Assembly: GCA_029931535.1 (NCBI GenBank)
Contig: JAQPZY010001660.1
Coordinates: 1,575,001 to 1,639,000 of the forward strand
DNA length: 64,000 nt
Source of the DNA: Margaritifera margaritifera
Taxonomy: Eukaryota; Mollusca; Bivalvia; Unionida; Margaritiferidae
Reading direction: 5' to 3'
Part shown: positions 1 to 14,600 of the stretch, piece after piece
How the letters are laid out: every line of letters begins with the position of its first letter
Numbering within the stretch: the first letter of the stretch is position 1
Position numbers and translations under genes: made by a program
The notes under the pieces: generated by a model
What the model saw: the letters and a program-made list of their open reading frames with translations, nothing else
What the model was told of the DNA's origin: nothing
The model's database searches: none

Positions 1-806
1 TAGAACTTTTTTTTTTTTAATCTGAAAAATAGATGCTTCACTCAATATATAATGTTTTAATAAAGTTCATGTGTTGATAACGTTCATGTGATTGTTGCCC
101 ATGACAAGATTGGTTAATGGCCGATCGTAGTTTAGAATAAGCAACTGATGGAAAATAGAGTTTGGGGATTCATCAGCTGAGTATCAGTCTTTGCAATTTC
201 AGTCAACTAATGACTTTTAACTGTGTGCCAGGATCTGAAATAGTCACTTTATTATGATCTATATAGTACTTTCAATAGAAATTCTGTTTGGGGAGTCAGG
301 GACTCCCAGGTCTAAATATGGTGAGTTAGACCTCAGAATTGAAGAGTCACATTTTTTTATTTCAGGCATCTGAAACTTAAGCTAAAAAACAGCAAAGTAT
401 ACTAATTACACTATTAAAATATAAAGAATATTATCTATTAAATAAAACGATCCACTGAATACTTTTCATGTATATAATATATGCATATTGTGTGTAAAGT
501 ATCTTTCAATATACATATATTGAATAAACTTGTGCCATCCTGTTTCAATTCTCTACTTCACGTGTGAGTGTAAAAAAAAGATAAAACAGTGAATCATCTG
601 TGAGTTGATGGGGGGTGGGGGGGAGTAGGGAGGTCACAATTTAGAAGAAAAATTGTTTATAACCAATTCGGTGTATCATTCCATTTATTTTCAAGTTTCA
701 CTGGTAATTCTCTGTATCTTGAAAAAAAATATTTTATAAAATGCCTTCGACACTTCCTCATGATTTCTCAGCATATCAAAGTGTTCACATGTATGTGTAT
801 CCATGC

Positions 807-855
<49 letters not shown>

Positions 856-2574
856 AGTGTGTGTGTGTGTTTGTGCATGTGTGTGCGCAAATGTGTGTTT
901 TTATGGATATGTATGCATAATAGGTGACTTGCAAAAATAGGTAACTGATACTCATCTAGTAAGTTTTTCCAACTTTAATTTCATCAAATATTGTATACAT
1001 TAATTTATCTTTACTAGCATTATGCATAAAAAACTCCATGAAGATAAGTATGCTTGTGGTTGGACTACAGAAGCCTAGAAATTCAGTCCTTGCAAGTTCA
1101 AATGTGAATTCTCAGTGCGATTCTTGTAGATCAGTACATAATTGCAGATAACTGTATGACTAGTCATAGTGGCAGCACAAAAGTTGATGACAAAGCATCT
1201 GTCTATTGAGCAGCAACTTTTTGGATTAATGACATGTGAGCTGACTGTATTCAGAATACTACAGCATATGTTGGAGGTAAGGGGGGGGGGGGGGGGTAGG
1301 GACTGATTCAGGGCAAAGTCAACTTACAATTATCATCAGCATATTGGAGAGGAAAAGATAAGACCAAGGCAGGAGCTTGAATCTAGTGCCAGCATACTCA
1401 TAAAATGTTAATTTTGGAAAATGAGATTTGATATTTCTGGCTCTTGCATCTTTTTACATGCTACATTTTCCAATGATATACAGCAAATAATTAGTAAAAC
1501 TCCTTAAAGTACGTAAATAATCCCTTCACCACCACACCCCTCCAAAAAACAAGCATAATTTCAAAATGTAAAATGATGCTTGTTGATGAGATAAGGTGAG
1601 TAGCATGTAGTCTAATACTGTGGTCATACATGTATTTACTGATAATACAATTTTGACAAGGGCACAACTGTTATGTTTTCAAGGAAAAGTAGGATATCTC
1701 TTTCATGCCCAGCCATTTTATCCATAAATATGAAAATATTTCTCTGATATTATCTTCACTTAGATAAAATCTATAACTGTGTCTCCTCCAACATCTTGCT
1801 TTGCTGGTATTTGTTTTGTAGGATGGCTGATCACATATATTTATGTTACATACTATCCTGACTATCTGTATCCCCCCAAAATGAATTAGTTGTCCCCAGC
1901 AAGTCAGTGAAAGACTATATCATCATACTATTTTTAATGATTGCTCTTTGATACAGATGTTTGATACTTAGAGTGTCATTAAATTGCAATTTAATGACGG
2001 TAACACATAATTATGTGTTCCCGAGATACCAATATGCAACGTAGCTCAAGTCAGAAATGTGGAGAAAACTTACATGTTATTTTCTGCCAGATAGTGGTGA
2101 AAAGCAAAAATTATTAGGTTTATATGATTTAGAAGCTGGTGAAGAGCAAAATAAATGTTCAAGTTCCAACAAGTTAAGTTCTGGTAAAGCTATGAGTGGT
2201 TCTGAACACAATCCACAAAAACCTTCACATACAGTACAGCTCATAGGATTTTTCATTTCTCCGTGCATCACAGTGGGGTTGAAAAGAGAATGTAGAGAAT
2301 TAAGAAAAAGTCCCTTCACCATCTCCCTGCAGGTCCTGAGAGTTGCCATGGTTTCTTGTAGAGAATAGCTCTGCACACAACACTTTCTCACTGAGTGGCA
2401 TCTGCCAATCAATGTGGAGTGGGCATGATTTACTGTTTATGAATACCAGCAAGCATGCACTAAAGAGTTCCAATCAGAGAGAGAGAGAGAGAGATATCAT
2501 GGTGGGGGCAATGAGTTATCTACATGCTGATCTCTTTCCCTATCTCCTTCTCTGATAATAAAGGTAAAACTTAC
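1..2574. other. Intronic sequence (FBH1 intron 6, partial)
   Basis: This lies downstream of the last recognisable FBH1 exon on the minus strand, so it should be intron. I searched both strands for the next helicase exon (the segment after Walker A) and did not find it, so the next exon is probably left of the window. It contains simple repeats: AT/GT at 811-870, a G tract near 1281-1296 and a short GA run near 2478-2493. Short ORFs at 2057-2412 overlap on both strands and resemble nothing I know. Confidence 0.6.
811..870. repeat. (AT)n-(GT)n compound microsatellite
   Basis: About 28 bases of AT repeat pass directly into about 30 bases of GT repeat with one interruption. It lies in FBH1 intron sequence. 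Confidence 0.95.
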
Positions 2575-2653
2575 TTATTGTACACAACGAGAAGAAACTT
2601 CTTGTCTGGTCTAAGCTGAGTGTATCTGACCAAAGTTGTGGTCTTTCCAGTTC
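2575..2653 (-). CDS. FBH1: FBH1 exon 6 (Walker A)
   Basis: Acceptor TAG before 2653 and donor GTAAGT after 2575. Joined to exon 5 it completes AFAGTGKTTTLVRYTQ, helicase motif I (ATP-binding P-loop), and ends in a segment similar to the beta-strand after motif I (KKFLLVVYNK). The intron falls inside the first glycine codon of the P-loop. Confidence 0.9.
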
Positions 2654-5600
2654 CTACAAAATGCAAATGAATGATAACACTGTCATTAAAAAAAAGAAGA
2701 AAACTAACTTCCAGCATTTGTTAGTGTCAATCATTATAAAGTTTATCATGCCTGAGTAGCTGTAATTTTCCACATCATTCTAATCATTTCTTTAAGGTTC
2801 AAAAGTCACTAAAACTTTCCATAAACATTCCAGGAAAAAAAAAGAAACAAGAGCTACTTCAAAGCATGTCTGATGGTTTTTATTACATATCCCCACCCAC
2901 CACCCCTGGATCATGACCCCAAATCCATTACATATGCTGTATGGGTAAAAACAATATATGTTCATCAGTACTGAAATTCATGGACTGAGGCATTGGGTCT
3001 TATTGTCGTCATAGATAAATACTTATTAGTTGTGTCCTTGAATTCATCTTTGGAGCAACCAAACAGTCGATACAAATTTTTACTCCATGAAAAATAATCA
3101 ATTCACAGTATTATGTGGCCTCCCACTATGCATGTACAGACAATGATAACAATTTATTCAAAAATGTCCTTGTAATTGCACTTGTGGTATACTGGACCTC
3201 TTAAATTACAATTAGACCTCTGAACCTACCCAAGGATCTCAGAGGAGAGGATTCAAAATTGTACCCTTTTGCAAATGGCTACAATATAGACAACTGCTGA
3301 AAAAAGTCTGGTCAATTTCCACCCAGTAGTTTAGGTGGAAATAGAATTATAGATATATAGATGGCCAGAGAGTCTAAGGCTATCACAATTTCCCCCATTA
3401 AAGTGGGGTGATAATAAAGTTCTGAGAAATTTTGGGATATCAACATATACTGATACACTATACTCTCATGGAAAGTACACGAAGAGTGTTTACTCTTTTG
3501 ACCCATCTAAACAATTTTAAAGGTAATAATAAATTTAGATATTATAACATTAAACAAGTCTGCTACCATACAATACTAACAAGACAATTCTCAGTGTTGT
3601 TTAAATGACTTGCTCAGTCTGGGTTCTTCTATTGTATATGATCTCAACAACTTGAACCAAATACAGTGTACACTGCCTTAGCCAACATCTCCATGTAGCA
3701 AACAGCTGCTCATAATGGATACTTTCAGGGATCCCAAGTAAAAATCCTTCTATAAATGTCCCATATATTGCATACATCTAACGAAGACAGTCAACTGTTT
3801 TGGGGGTCAACAAAGTTGCATATAATTGGTATATGCAACACTTAGAGGTATAACTGTCCTAGTTGTAAAGCACATCGTAAATACTGACCATGTATATAAA
3901 GGACACTTTGTCATGTCCCTTGACTGTTCTTTCTACACAGGTTTCACTGTATTTGGACATGCAGCACTTCAAGTTTTTGAAGATCTATTGTAACATGCAA
4001 CATGATAAAATGTATCCTTAGCATTAAGATCTAATTCTCCTTTGCAGCCAATTAGTGTGCAAATAGAAAATATTTATTTCAGAATTTATTTCATTTACAA
4101 TACCTGCAAAAGCCACAATCTTGATGATTTCATCTGGTTTAGTTTTATGTTTGACTATCCTCATTTGTTCATGTGTTAGTCTGACACAATCTGAAGATCT
4201 ACCATACTTCACAATGGTCTGTTGTCCCCCACATCTCGTCAGAGCCTGCTGTAGATCTCCATAGCTTGAGAAAGACACATTCTCAAACAAGTACAGTGCA
4301 TAAAACAGCCGGTAGTGCATTCTGTAAAATGATATAAATAAAAGCTCTTATATTTGGACTCATTAGATATGAACTTAAAGAAACAAATTGAATAATATAA
4401 TATACCATGACCTGCCTGTGGTGACCATGAGTAATTTTCCATGGGTCGAATATGATGGGAGACAGGTAAACTATTGTCTTCGACCTTTTTGAAGTTTCCT
4501 GGTTTAGGCAATACAGTGTAGATCAAGCGACCTTTACGGTGGTATATACAACTTAAAGGCTGACCCAATTCATGCTCATGCAACAAGCAAAGAACATCTG
4601 TAACTGAGCTTTTGTATTGAATCTGATGTTCCTCAGGCCCAACTTGTTAATATGTATGTCAGCCCTGGCTTACTCAGAGAATTACAGGTCCTGGACCTGC
4701 CACTCATATACACTATTTTCAAGCCCTGCATGACCTGGGTGCAGTAACCATCAGTGTTGTATTATCTAACATTATTCTAGTGTTATAAATTTTAAACCTG
4801 ATACAGACAGACTGTATTTACTCCATGATGTTGCTATGCTACACTGCCAGACATTTTCCCACTGTATAACAAATGATATTTATGTTATGAAGTTATGACC
4901 ACAATAAATGTTAAAGCTACAGGAAAGGTGACTACGCACACGCTATCTTCATGTACATCAAACCAATCTGATTTGAGAATTGTCCTAGTTTTGCTACCCT
5001 TAAAGTAAATTTCAACTTCATATATAAACATGAATATGTACATGATATCCTCATCAACATCAAACAAACCTGATCTAAGAATTGCAGACCTACTTACCCT
5101 GACAGATTTCTATCAATATTTTTTTAAAGTCCTAACTTTTAGCCACCTGTCTGTAGTTTGCCATACCAACACTGACAGATGATCTAACATTAAAAGTTTT
5201 GAAGAAACTCACACAGTATGCATGCAGGGTCCATGCTGGGCTCTGATATTTAGCAATATGACTTCTCTGTCCAGCGAGAATAGGGTGAAGTTGGAGATAA
5301 TAGTGGGAAGTGAGTTTATAAGTTTAAAATTTATAATGTTCTAAATAGTCACCATATGCCTCTGTTAATGCATATTTTCAAATCAGATGGTTAAAATACT
5401 GATGAAATACTATAACTAAAACTTTGTACAAATATGAAGACTTCAATGTAAATGTGTAAATGGCTTACTTTAATTTACTGCCTGTTAAGGCTGGCAATTT
5501 TTTAAAAAAAATTTTAATGTTACACATCTTCCGCAAAACAATATGATTCAGTTTACACATGATCTTACATTATCATATAGTAGTCCATAATGAAAGGGTT

Positions 5601-8600
5601 TTCTATAAAAGAAAGACAGTAATAATCAGTCTTGATGTTGAGTCAAATTAGTCTTCATGCTGAATAATAATTATATCTGTTGCTAAAGTACACAAGTATC
5701 TTGTTAAAAAAAGCAACAAATTTAAACATTTGTAACATTTTTACCCGTAAATTTGGAAGTTATCAGCAATATAAACGTCCATTAGTCAATATACATTTCA
5801 GTTGAATATACATTACAGTGCTAATTTTTACTTTGTAACCTACGTAACTGCCAATTAAGCAGCTTATCAATGCAATATTTTGGTAACAAGACTAACTTTC
5901 TCTTTAATTCTAAATTAGTAGGTTGCATTTCACCTTCTTTATTCCACTATTTCTACCTCTGAGAAATATGTCTAAACTTCAGATTGCTTGTTTTTGTCAG
6001 TCATTTAGATGTGACCAGAATCTCAAACTTTTTTAAAGTCATATGTCATATGTTTCATTAGTTTAAATGGAAAACTGATGTGACTAACATTAAACAATGA
6101 CCTTTACATGTGCCAGCCATACTGCCTGTAAACATTCTAAAATTCAGTAACTGTGTAAATGTCACGCACATGGCTGTCAGTATTTCCACATCACTGCTTA
6201 AAAGGACTGTTTACTAGGATTTTTCTGTTCATTCTCGTCTTAAAGTATGTATGATTTTCACATAGAATCTGGCATCTCTAGTAAAAAGCCGAAGTTGAAA
6301 AGAACAGGTTTGGTACCGCACATTATACACCAAGCTGATTTACTGATAATGCTGAAAACAATTTCTTTCAAAGACATTATTTAACTTTGAAAAACATCTT
6401 CGCCAAGAGAAACATCAACGAGAAAGATTTTATTTTAAAGAAATATTTCAAATCTGTAAGCCACTGCAGAGTATTTAGTCACTAAATCCTACAAAAGTAT
6501 CCTATGCGCATGCAGTGTTCATTCCATGAATAGAAAATGTGGGGCCAAAGGGCCTAATAGGTCAAAAAGTGGGATCATTTAGAAAAACAGGTGTAGCAAA
6601 TTTCCTTTACTTGTTTCTTGTTTATTCAAGAACATTCAAACACAAATCAATATCAGTCTCTGCTGCCATGAGCCTTCCATACCAGGATTGGAATTCCTCA
6701 TGCTTGAGTAATAATTCCCTCTAGAATTTAATTTAAACATTTGACTAAATATTTTTTCCTCCTTAGTATATGCTACTTTGCAAAAAAATGCATCAGTTTT
6801 TTACTAAAGATTTCATCTTTTCTTCTTTACATTTCCAACTACATGCATGATCATTGACCATGTGTTCTCAATTGGTGCCTAAGCAAAATAAAAATCAGCA
6901 AGATATTTCTGTCAGCCAATGAAACTGATCATTTTATGCTTCTTTGGGAATGGGTGTGCTCTATTCAGTAAACCTGCTAGGGATGCACTCAATTCTGTAA
7001 GTTGAAAATAAACAGTAATGATCTTTTACCTTTATTTTCTGGGGCCTTTTCTTGGCATTCTATGGGAATAATAGAAGCAACTTTCTTGCATCAAAGACAA
7101 AAAGTAAAGGTCAAAGGCACAGCGGGAAATGAGCTCTGCACATGTCCAAGCAGTATGCTTGGTTGCATTATCAAATTTTTCATCATGTACATATATGTAG
7201 CAGTATGAAACAATATCACGATGATCCTAAGGATGTTTTACCTAAACTGAAAGCTATATTCACCAAAGATGTGTCTCACAAACTGAATTCTGTCACCAGG
7301 GTTCTCCAGGATGCTGAAATCTGGGTAAAAGTATGCATACTATTCAGTTTTGGATGTGCAAAAATTCCATCAGCTGAGTCCTCTGTATGCAAGTTTTTTT
7401 GTCAGCTCAATTCTCTTTTGTTTGATCTGTTTATACAAATCGAGTGTCAATCATGTAGTGTGCGAGCTATCAAAGTTCATGCAATTGTAATGATTAGGTG
7501 AAGTCACATAAGTTAGATCTTAGCAGACAATCAGGATTAAGACACCTGTTAATCGATTGTCAGTACCTAATGATATATTTTACCAAAAGACTAATTACAT
7601 GTACATGCGTGTCTGATTTGACACCCCTTTGATAAACATTACTCAGCACAGTTTTAATCTATCATATTATAAATCCTCATGTGATGTTTGGAACACTTGC
7701 ATTTTATCATATATCGTATTTCAAAAAATAGTGCACAGATTTTAGGACTTATTTTGTTTGTCGGAGGAATAATGAACTCCCATGTTAAATGTCATAAAAT
7801 CAGCTGTTTTTCGGTCACATGTACAGATATACTTTTGTTTTTGAGTGATTTTTATATGTGTATTTTTCGCTATGCGAACTTTACATAATTTCTTTGGTGC
7901 CAAGCACAAGGCTGCAGATGAGCATGATTCTCATGAAACTGGCCAACAGAAATTTATAGATGCATCTAGTTTTGAAAAAGAAAACAGAATGCCAAAGAGA
8001 CTGAGAGATTCATTCAATGAATCATGGAATAGGGCATTCCCATGGGCCAAAAAATGAGAAAACAATGGAACATTATTAGTTTTATGCATATGGTGTTGCA
8101 ACTATGGAAGGAAAAAGGCAATGGCAATACAAGGAACAACAAGTCTAGAACTTAAGGATTTTGATCCAATACCTGCTGTGGAGAAATTTGTTAAAGTTTG
8201 TTAAAGAAAAAAGTGAATGTAGTATGCTGTGTTGCTTAAAGATGAAATGAAAAAAAGTGAATGGAATATAGTCATTTGATGAATTTATCAATTTAAAATG
8301 TAATTAAGGTAATTTAATAAATTAATATTGACAAAAAAGTAATCTCTTCCTTGTTTCCTGCTAGCTGCACACAAAATTAAAGAACGGCAAGGTAAAGGCA
8401 TTGAGAATTGTTATAGTTGTAACATCACAAACAATCACAATTATCATGGTTATCAACTACCTTAATTTTTCATTTGTTTATTATAATACTAAATGTTTCA
8501 CAATGAATGAGCATTAGCAATCTGATGACATGTATGTTAGTGACACAACAATACACAACTAATATTCTGAATTATTGCATGGAAAAAAATATATCATTAT

Positions 8601-11600
8601 TGGGACTAATAGATTTAGGGCTGGGACTGGAACTTTTTCCAAGGAAGAAGCCCTGGGCTGGAACTTTTAAAACCCTATGGAGAACCCTGTGTCACAATAT
8701 GAGGCCCCCCAAAAATATGTGTGTTTCCTATTGCACTGGTTTTAAAATTAGGGTAGGCAGTTAAGGTGTTATTTTTTTTTAAAACTAAACATTATATATA
8801 AATCAAATACTATTTCAAGTGCTTCAAAGTACTGGGCAAAAATGGCTCAATTAGATGCACAAATCAATTTTGACAATGTTTTTTTTTTTGTTTTTTTTTA
8901 AATGGGGGGTAGGTGGGTGGGGAAAAAAGTACTAGGGTCAGCAACGAGAAACAGGGATGGTCGGCCGACCAGAACACACATATTTTTTTTTGGGCCTGAG
9001 GATAAAGAAGTACAGCAAATAAAAAAATCACAAGATGAATGATGTATGGCATGCATGTTGTTAATGGCTTACATATAAATATATGTTAGCTGTAAGCCTA
9101 ACATGCAGATTGGGGCAAACGTTGAGTTTGGAATCGGTTTGATTAAATGACATCGTTTCAGTTACTGTATACACATTTAGAAATTTTGGTAAATGTTGCA
9201 GCCTTAAAGAATTTTAAAACTTCCTTATTTTTCTTTCACTACTGTTGTTGTATAACTTGGTTACTGTATAAAATGGCAACCTTGAAAATAGGTTACAATC
9301 CAAAATCAGCAACTGTTTCCATAGGAGAAGTCCTCTTTTCAGATATTTATCAGATGAAATAATGGATAAAATGATTCATTTTATTTTAATTAACCTGGGT
9401 ACATCAAATGAGTCATAATTTACTTCAGACTGTGCACCAAAAATTCAATTTTTCACTCATTTATTCAAGGATCATGCATGAATCTTTGGTGGGCATACTG
9501 TAGATAGCAATGTAATTTCTGGCATTTATGGTAATGAAATTAACACCAAAATTGACTACAGAACATAAAACTTCTTTTTCTAACTTTCCACCTTTGTCTC
9601 TGGTGGAAAAACTGACACAAAAGTTGATGTTTCTCATTGAGTATTACTGTACTGTACTGAAACAATGAGGGGTGGGGGTGGTATGAAATCAAGGCAAGGC
9701 AAAGTGAACTTTGCTTGTAGTGCATGTTCAGGTGAAATGACAGACTCATGGGTGACAATTTGCCCAAATTGCCCTCTATCATGGACTCTGATGTATGTGG
9801 CTATTTCCAGTGTCACTGTTACTCTAATTAGCTGACATCCCTGTCTCTATGCCAAGCGTTGTTTGCCTGAATTGGCTGATGCATAGTCAAAATTCTCTGA
9901 GCATGCCTTAAATTCTGTTAAGACCATCTCGTCTATTATTCTGATATATCATACATACCGTTGATTGTTTTTGTTTTGTCAACAATTCATCACAACATTA
10001 AAATTTGCAGGATTCATATGTATTGGCCTCCACTATAATTGTAGAGATGCTTGAATGCAGTATAGAATTCTCATGCATTTCATTGAAAAGGCTTAAAAAG
10101 CTAATGAATGAATACAACTCTAATATGCAGCATCTTTAGAGAAAAAATAGTCTACCCGTAAAATCAATACCTTGAATTGTAGTTCACACTTATGAAATAT
10201 TCTGTACAAACGATGACGAAATTGTAGAGGTAAATGGCTCTGAAAATGTGATAGTTTTTCAAATACAAGGTTAATTATGTATATGTTATCTCATGACAAA
10301 CTGAACCTGATAGGTTATAGTTTTTAAACAAGTGCCCCAAGTGGACCTGATATTGCTCACCTGGTAGTTAACATATGTCAGCTAATGAATGCAAATTTTC
10401 ACACATATTTAAACTGTTGCAGGGAAAGAAAAGACTGGAGAACATAGCTGCTATATTGTCCATTAATGTTGGTGTCATTTATCTTCTTTGAATTCCTAGA
10501 CCATTTATATAGGATCCCTTTCTTGGAATAAAAAGGACAAGTCATATATACAACTAGCATTGTCCCCTGGATCTCACCCTGCCCATGTGACTAGGCCTGG
10601 ATACATAACTTGGAAACTGTTCATAGCCCCACCTACAAGGGGAGTTAAACTGTTCAGTCTGCATGACTTCCTGGTCTGTATACCAAGCTTTATCAAAATC
10701 TGATCAGAAATATAGCCCCTACAGTGTTTTCAAGCTCAACCAATCAGATGCAAGATCACCTTGTTATTATGCATGATATTGCTCATAATCAAACTCATCC
10801 AAGAACTTATTGATATAAGCTTACATACAAAATCTGATCAGTAATATGGCCTCTACAGTGTTTGCAAGCTCAGCCAATAAGATGAAACATCGCCTCATTA
10901 ATGTGCCTAGATGTAGCCCATAATCGAACTCATCTGGGACCTTGATGATATTCTTATATACCAAATCTGATTAAAATTTGAAAAAATATGGCCTCTAGAG
11001 TGTTCACAAGTCCAGACGATCAGATGCAAGATCACTTCATTAATATGCATGGATGTTGCTCGTAACTGAATTCATCGGAGGTCTTGATGATATAAGCTTA
11101 CGCATGAAAATCTGATCAGAAATGATTAGTGTTCAAAAGCAAGTGTTGATGGATGGACAGACACAGGACCATACCATAAGCTCACTCGGCCTTTGGCCAG
11201 GTGAGCTAAAAATACATGTATTAAATAAATTTCAACCGATAAACATGAATCTGGAATACCCAGAATCTCTTCTAAGGACAGAGTTCCCTATGAAAATAAA
11301 TTGATAATCTGTTTCGTATCCCTATATCATACTTTAGACATTTTGATGTTCACATGGTGTTACAGTACAATTATTTTTCTGAAGCTATATGAACCCTAAC
11401 TCTAACTCAAAACAAAAGTAAATAGTTAACTACCACAGATATTTTTACACCTAGGATCCCAAAGAACATTGTTCCCCTATGTCTTCCAAATTTAGGGGAC
11501 ATGCAAAACTTCAAAGGGACAAGGAAAACTACTAATAGTACTTAATGCACTAGAAGTGGTAAACAAATTAGATAATCTTGTTTACTTCGACAGTTTTACC

Positions 11601-14600
11601 ATCTTAACTTTTGTCATCTGCACTGAACTATAATCTTTTCCTTGGGCACTTATATTATTGTTATCGCCTTTATATCAAGTGTTCAAGAAACAAAATAAAA
11701 ACATTTACATGTTTTAGTATCTGGTCCACCTGAGAAAAGCTGCACTATGCAATTCGTCAGATTACAACAAACTTTGAATGTTCCGATCGCCAAAAACATT
11801 ATTTTAAAGTGGGAATTAACTGCCATCTTAAAGTTTTTATCACCTTGAGCAACTCTGTCCATTGCTAGATGGGGATAGATGTGCACTAAAGAAATATAGT
11901 AGGCAGACTTTTCAATTTTCCCTGATGAAAAATGCACAAAGGAGGCATACAGGTATCAAAATTTGGCAGACATAGGACAAACAAATGCCAGAAACCTACA
12001 ATCCCACACTCAAGGTGCAACACTGCACAGATATATATTAAACTTTAAGAATAAAACGGGAGTCAAAGACAATCAACAAACCCAGGGCCAGGAAAAGAAT
12101 AACTGTCCTTTGAAACAATGCCAATCATCAAGCCCAGGGTCAGGAAAAGAATAACCGTCCTTTGAAACAATGCCAATCAACAAGCCCAGGGCCAGGAAAA
12201 GAATAGCTGTCCTTTGAAACAAGCTCTGAGTGGACTTACAGGCATTTGCAGTTTTTTTTTAAAATTGGATGCTTTTCCATAATATGACAGTGTGAAAATA
12301 ATTTTGTACAGTATTTAATTATTCCAAAGTTACAACTTTCATTTACAAACTTCTGAAATTAGTAGTTGGAAAAGTCCTATATCAAAGTCAAACTAAAGTA
12401 GTGTGAATTCATTTATTTTCAAAAGTATTACTTTTAGTGGATATGCAAAGTAGAAATGTCAGTTGGGATTACATTTGTGAATATGCCTGTAATAGGAAAA
12501 ATTACTTAGTTTCTTTACAAATGGGTTGTTTTGTACTGGGTCTTTAAATTGTTTGCAGCAACAAAAAAATCCATTAAAATGAGTATTCCATAAATAAAAA
12601 TGACACAACTGCATCTTTTTTCTGAGTGAAAGTCCTTGAATGATCAAAATTATGTAATGCAGCCCTACTCACCCATTCCATACATCTGATTTCTTGGCCA
12701 GTTTGAAAGCATACAGGAAAGTGGCAATACAATATAAACATTCTACAACCTCTATAGAACGACACTGGGAGGCTGGGCAAGACAGACATCTGATGATCTC
12801 CTGAATGTCTTGGACATTGTGTGAAATAATTACTAGTGTGGCAATCAAACTCCAGGGATTAGGTTCCTGAAAAATGGAAACAATATGATGAATAGTCACT
12901 AGTCTTAATAAAATTTCCAAACAATTATTTTAATATAAATTCAAATTCAAAGTAAAGTATCATAAACAGCACATTATACACATGCCCTGTATTTCACAGT
13001 CCCCTTTGTAGGCATTTAACATACTAAATTGAATGAGCAGGAACAATTATTGTCTTATTAGACTTATCATGAGCATTACCTCCTCACATTAGAATCTGTA
13101 GTTGTTTTTTTTTTAATTACAGATAAAATCCAAGCCATCCATGAAGTTTGATCACGGAACTTTCTCTAGAACAAGTTATTCTCCACACTTCCTTTTTTTA
13201 AAGCCACAATGACCTTGACTTTTGACCCCCAAATCAAAAGACTTCTTCCATACCTTAAGTGAAAGACCTCTGCAAAATCTGGTCAAGGTATGTGGTCTTT
13301 AATGAAAGTTCTTATGCAAAATTCATTTTTCTTTTTTCTGTAGCCTTGATCATTGACCTTTAGACCATAAAATAGATAGCCTTGTTCCTTACCCTATGTG
13401 CAAGCCATCCACAAAGTTTGGTCTAGGTATGTGATGCAGAACTAACATTATTGTGCAGAAATCATTTTTCTTCTTTCAGTCACAATGCCCTTGACCTTTG
13501 ACTTTTTGTCTCACAAACTGATAGGGTGCTTCCTTTCCCCAAGAGCAAGCCATCCACAAAGTTTGGTAAATGTAGATGATGGAGTACTAAAGTTATTGTG
13601 CAGAAACTATTTGTCTTCTTGGTAATTGTAGATGGTGGAAAACTTTGGTTATTGTGCAGAAACTGTATTTCTTTTCTCAGTCACAGTGACCTTGACTTTT
13701 TGCCCCTAAAACCAATAGGGTTCTTTCTTATTCCAAGTGCAAGCTATCCAAAATGTTTCGTAACTGTAGATGATGGAGAACTTGAGTTATTGAGTGTAAA
13801 TCATTTTTCTTATTTCAGTCACAGTGACCTCAACCTTTTACCTTTTGACCCCTTGACCTTTGAGCTTTTGAGCCCAAAATCAATAGGGTTCTTCCCTCCT
13901 TACCCCAAGTGCAAACCATCCACAAAGTTTGGTAACTGTTGACTGAGGAAAGCTTGAGTTATTGTGTAGAAACCAAATTGGTAGCATATAAACAGTTAGA
14001 CAGATTGATGGACAACAGTGTGACATAATACACTCTGCCTTATGGCATGTGTATACAAATATATTGTCAATGACTTTACTCAAGACAGATGTAAAACTGA
14101 AAATTTACTACCATATATACTCGTGTATAAAGCCGATACCAACTGCAAACTGCATAGACCCAGATCGGCCGTTGCATAATGCGCTGGCAGATCTGGGTCT
14201 GTGCAGTTTGTAAGGACTAATCAGTAGAACAACATAGACCCTGATCTGCCAGTGCATTATGCGATGGCAGATCAGGGTCTATGTTGTTTGCATTTGGACC
14301 CAGATTATATACGAGTATATATGGTATTTTAATACAAGCAGTTTCTATAATTGCTACATCTCATTCACGATGAAATATTCAAAGAATGTTAAAGTTAGTA
14401 ATGTTAAATTGTTTTGATTCCAATTTCAATTTTCTGTGACTTTCATTTTATTTTAGCTGTCATTAGCTTGAACATAATCAGTATTACAACCCTTGAGTTG
14501 TTAGTGAGCAGAAGCTCACAAAATACCATTGTGGCACAAGTAAGTATCTAACAGTGTTCAATTAACTTTGGAAAGCAGATCACAGCAATCCAGCTTTTGT

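Larger units (their letters stand above)
4322..12672. other. FBH1 intron 4 (8.35 kb)
   Basis: The longest intron in the window. It contains a hAT-type transposase N-terminal remnant (7863-8215), a diverged tandem array (10340-11215) and a 52-bp minisatellite (12071-12226). The stretches 4.3-7.8 kb and 8.3-10.3 kb hold nothing I recognise apart from poly-A/T tracts. Confidence 0.75.

Noticed and set aside
2077..2412. 111-aa minus-strand ORF as the next FBH1 exon
   Set aside because: No similarity to the helicase segment after motif I, and a plus-strand ORF overlaps it completely.
4239..4586. 115-aa minus-strand ORF as an FBH1 exon extension
   Set aside because: It is in a different frame from exon 5 and crosses its acceptor; the HYRLFYALYLFE frame fits the family.
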